Of a stretch of 64,000 bases of DNA, positions 63,570 through 64,000 are shown piece by piece. Source of the DNA: Chryseobacterium tructae (lineage in GTDB: Bacteria; Bacteroidota; Bacteroidia; Flavobacteriales; Weeksellaceae); the NCBI RefSeq assembly GCF_030409875.1, contig NZ_JAUFQR010000001.1, positions 2,666,001 to 2,730,000 on the forward strand, written 5' to 3'. Position 1 is the stretch's first letter. Every line of letters begins with the position of its first letter. Made by a program: the position numbers and the translations under genes. A model generated the notes under the pieces. It was not told the DNA's origin. It made no database searches and saw only the letters and a program-made list of their open reading frames with translations.

Positions 63570-64000
63570 TTACTTTCCACTCAGTATAGTTAATTCTGAT
63601 AGAAAATCTTTAGGTTCAATATTTCCAATAGCAAATTCATGTTCCAACAATTTGATATTTTCTGTCTTGGTATAAGGTCGATTATAGATGGTTGTTAATA
63701 TACTTTCTTCATCATTATCGGGTTCAGGAAGATGCCTTAAATCCCGAAAGGTCTTATAATATCTAATCCCTAATACTCTTTGTGACAGCGCATTGAAATG
63801 TATGTTATCAGCATTAGCCGTCAGTCCTTTGGCAGTAACGAAATAACAATTTGAGTGAGTTTTGGCAAAGTCTTCCAATGCTTGATTCATTAAAGGAAAT
63901 GAGGTGAAATATTGTCCAAAGATCCCTTTGGAGAGAAAATCTCCTAGACCTCCTATAATAAGAGGAACTTTGGGAATATTTAATTCCTGGTGTAATGTTT
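63570..64000 (-). CDS. Sialate O-acetylesterase-like protein, C-terminal part (cut by window edge)
   Basis: The minus-strand frame is open from the stop at 63570 to the window end (about 143 residues visible). The C-terminus has GLTANADNIHFNALSQRVLG with the Asp-x-x-His pair of SGNH-type esterases, and IPKVPLIIGGLGDFLSKG upstream. This fits the SASA/sialate O-acetylesterase family. The nucleophile serine region lies outside the window. It converges with pncA. Confidence 0.7.
   Translation of the reverse strand, partial: TLHQELNIPKVPLIIGGLGDFLSKGIFGQYFTSFPLMNQALEDFAKTHSNCYFVTAKGLTANADNIHFNALSQRVLGIRYYKTFRDLRHLPEPDNDEESILTTIYNRPYTKTENIKLLEHEFAIGNIEPKDFLSELTILSGK

Overview
The window looks like chromosomal DNA of a Chryseobacterium-like member of the Flavobacteriia (Weeksellaceae). 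It is AT-rich and encodes a secreted protein with a type IX (Por) secretion C-terminal domain. It has bacillithiol-linked redox proteins, a TonB-dependent siderophore receptor paired with a PepSY membrane protein, promoter -7 boxes of the Bacteroidetes TAnnTTTG type, and many intergenic palindromes typical of this group. I see no rRNA, tRNA, CRISPR array, transposase or prophage gene.

Layout: 1-3.3 kb holds a partial AraC regulator, a divergent CynX-like MFS transporter and a T9SS-exported protein. 3.4-8.7 kb is a biotin cluster on the minus strand (a ferritin-like di-iron protein, then bioF, bioD, bioB and bioA), facing a divergent MocR regulator (8.7-10.2 kb). 10.2-13.8 kb is siderophore uptake. 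14.3-21.9 kb holds an esterase, an atypical KASIII-like enzyme, a Crp/Fnr regulator, a nucleosidase, and a FrnE/MFS/HSL-hydrolase set facing an HxlR regulator. 22-26.4 kb has another MFS transporter facing a NUDIX-winged-helix regulator, an MBL hydrolase and two regulators. 26.4-31.4 kb is a tightly overlapped three-gene operon (TerB-C protein, BrxD-type ATPase, Lhr/BrxHI-type helicase) that looks like a DNA-processing or phage-defence module, with a chloramphenicol acetyltransferase-like gene just upstream. 32.4-38.6 kb carries assorted redox, regulatory and peptidase genes. 38.9-45.5 kb is the ligase-associated DNA repair set (exonuclease, ligase, helicase, PdeM) with a phosphoglycerate mutase inside it. 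45.8-59.2 kb is rich in regulators (AraC, MocR, Crp/Fnr) next to small metabolic, redox and transport genes. 59.3-61.3 kb is a four-gene operon of bacillithiol-type proteins ending in a Crp/Fnr regulator. 61.5-64 kb has a DEAD-box helicase, pncA and a partial sialate O-acetylesterase-like gene.

A technical point governs the annotation. Thirteen genes are interrupted by a single frameshift. In twelve of them, adding one base to a three-base homopolymer restores a full-length family member; the thirteenth (the TonB receptor) needs the opposite change or two bases. I read these as sequencing or assembly errors and annotate each gene over its full span.

The two best candidates for undescribed biology are the TerB-C/BrxD/BrxHI operon and the di-iron protein that heads a biotin operon lacking any known pimeloyl-forming gene.
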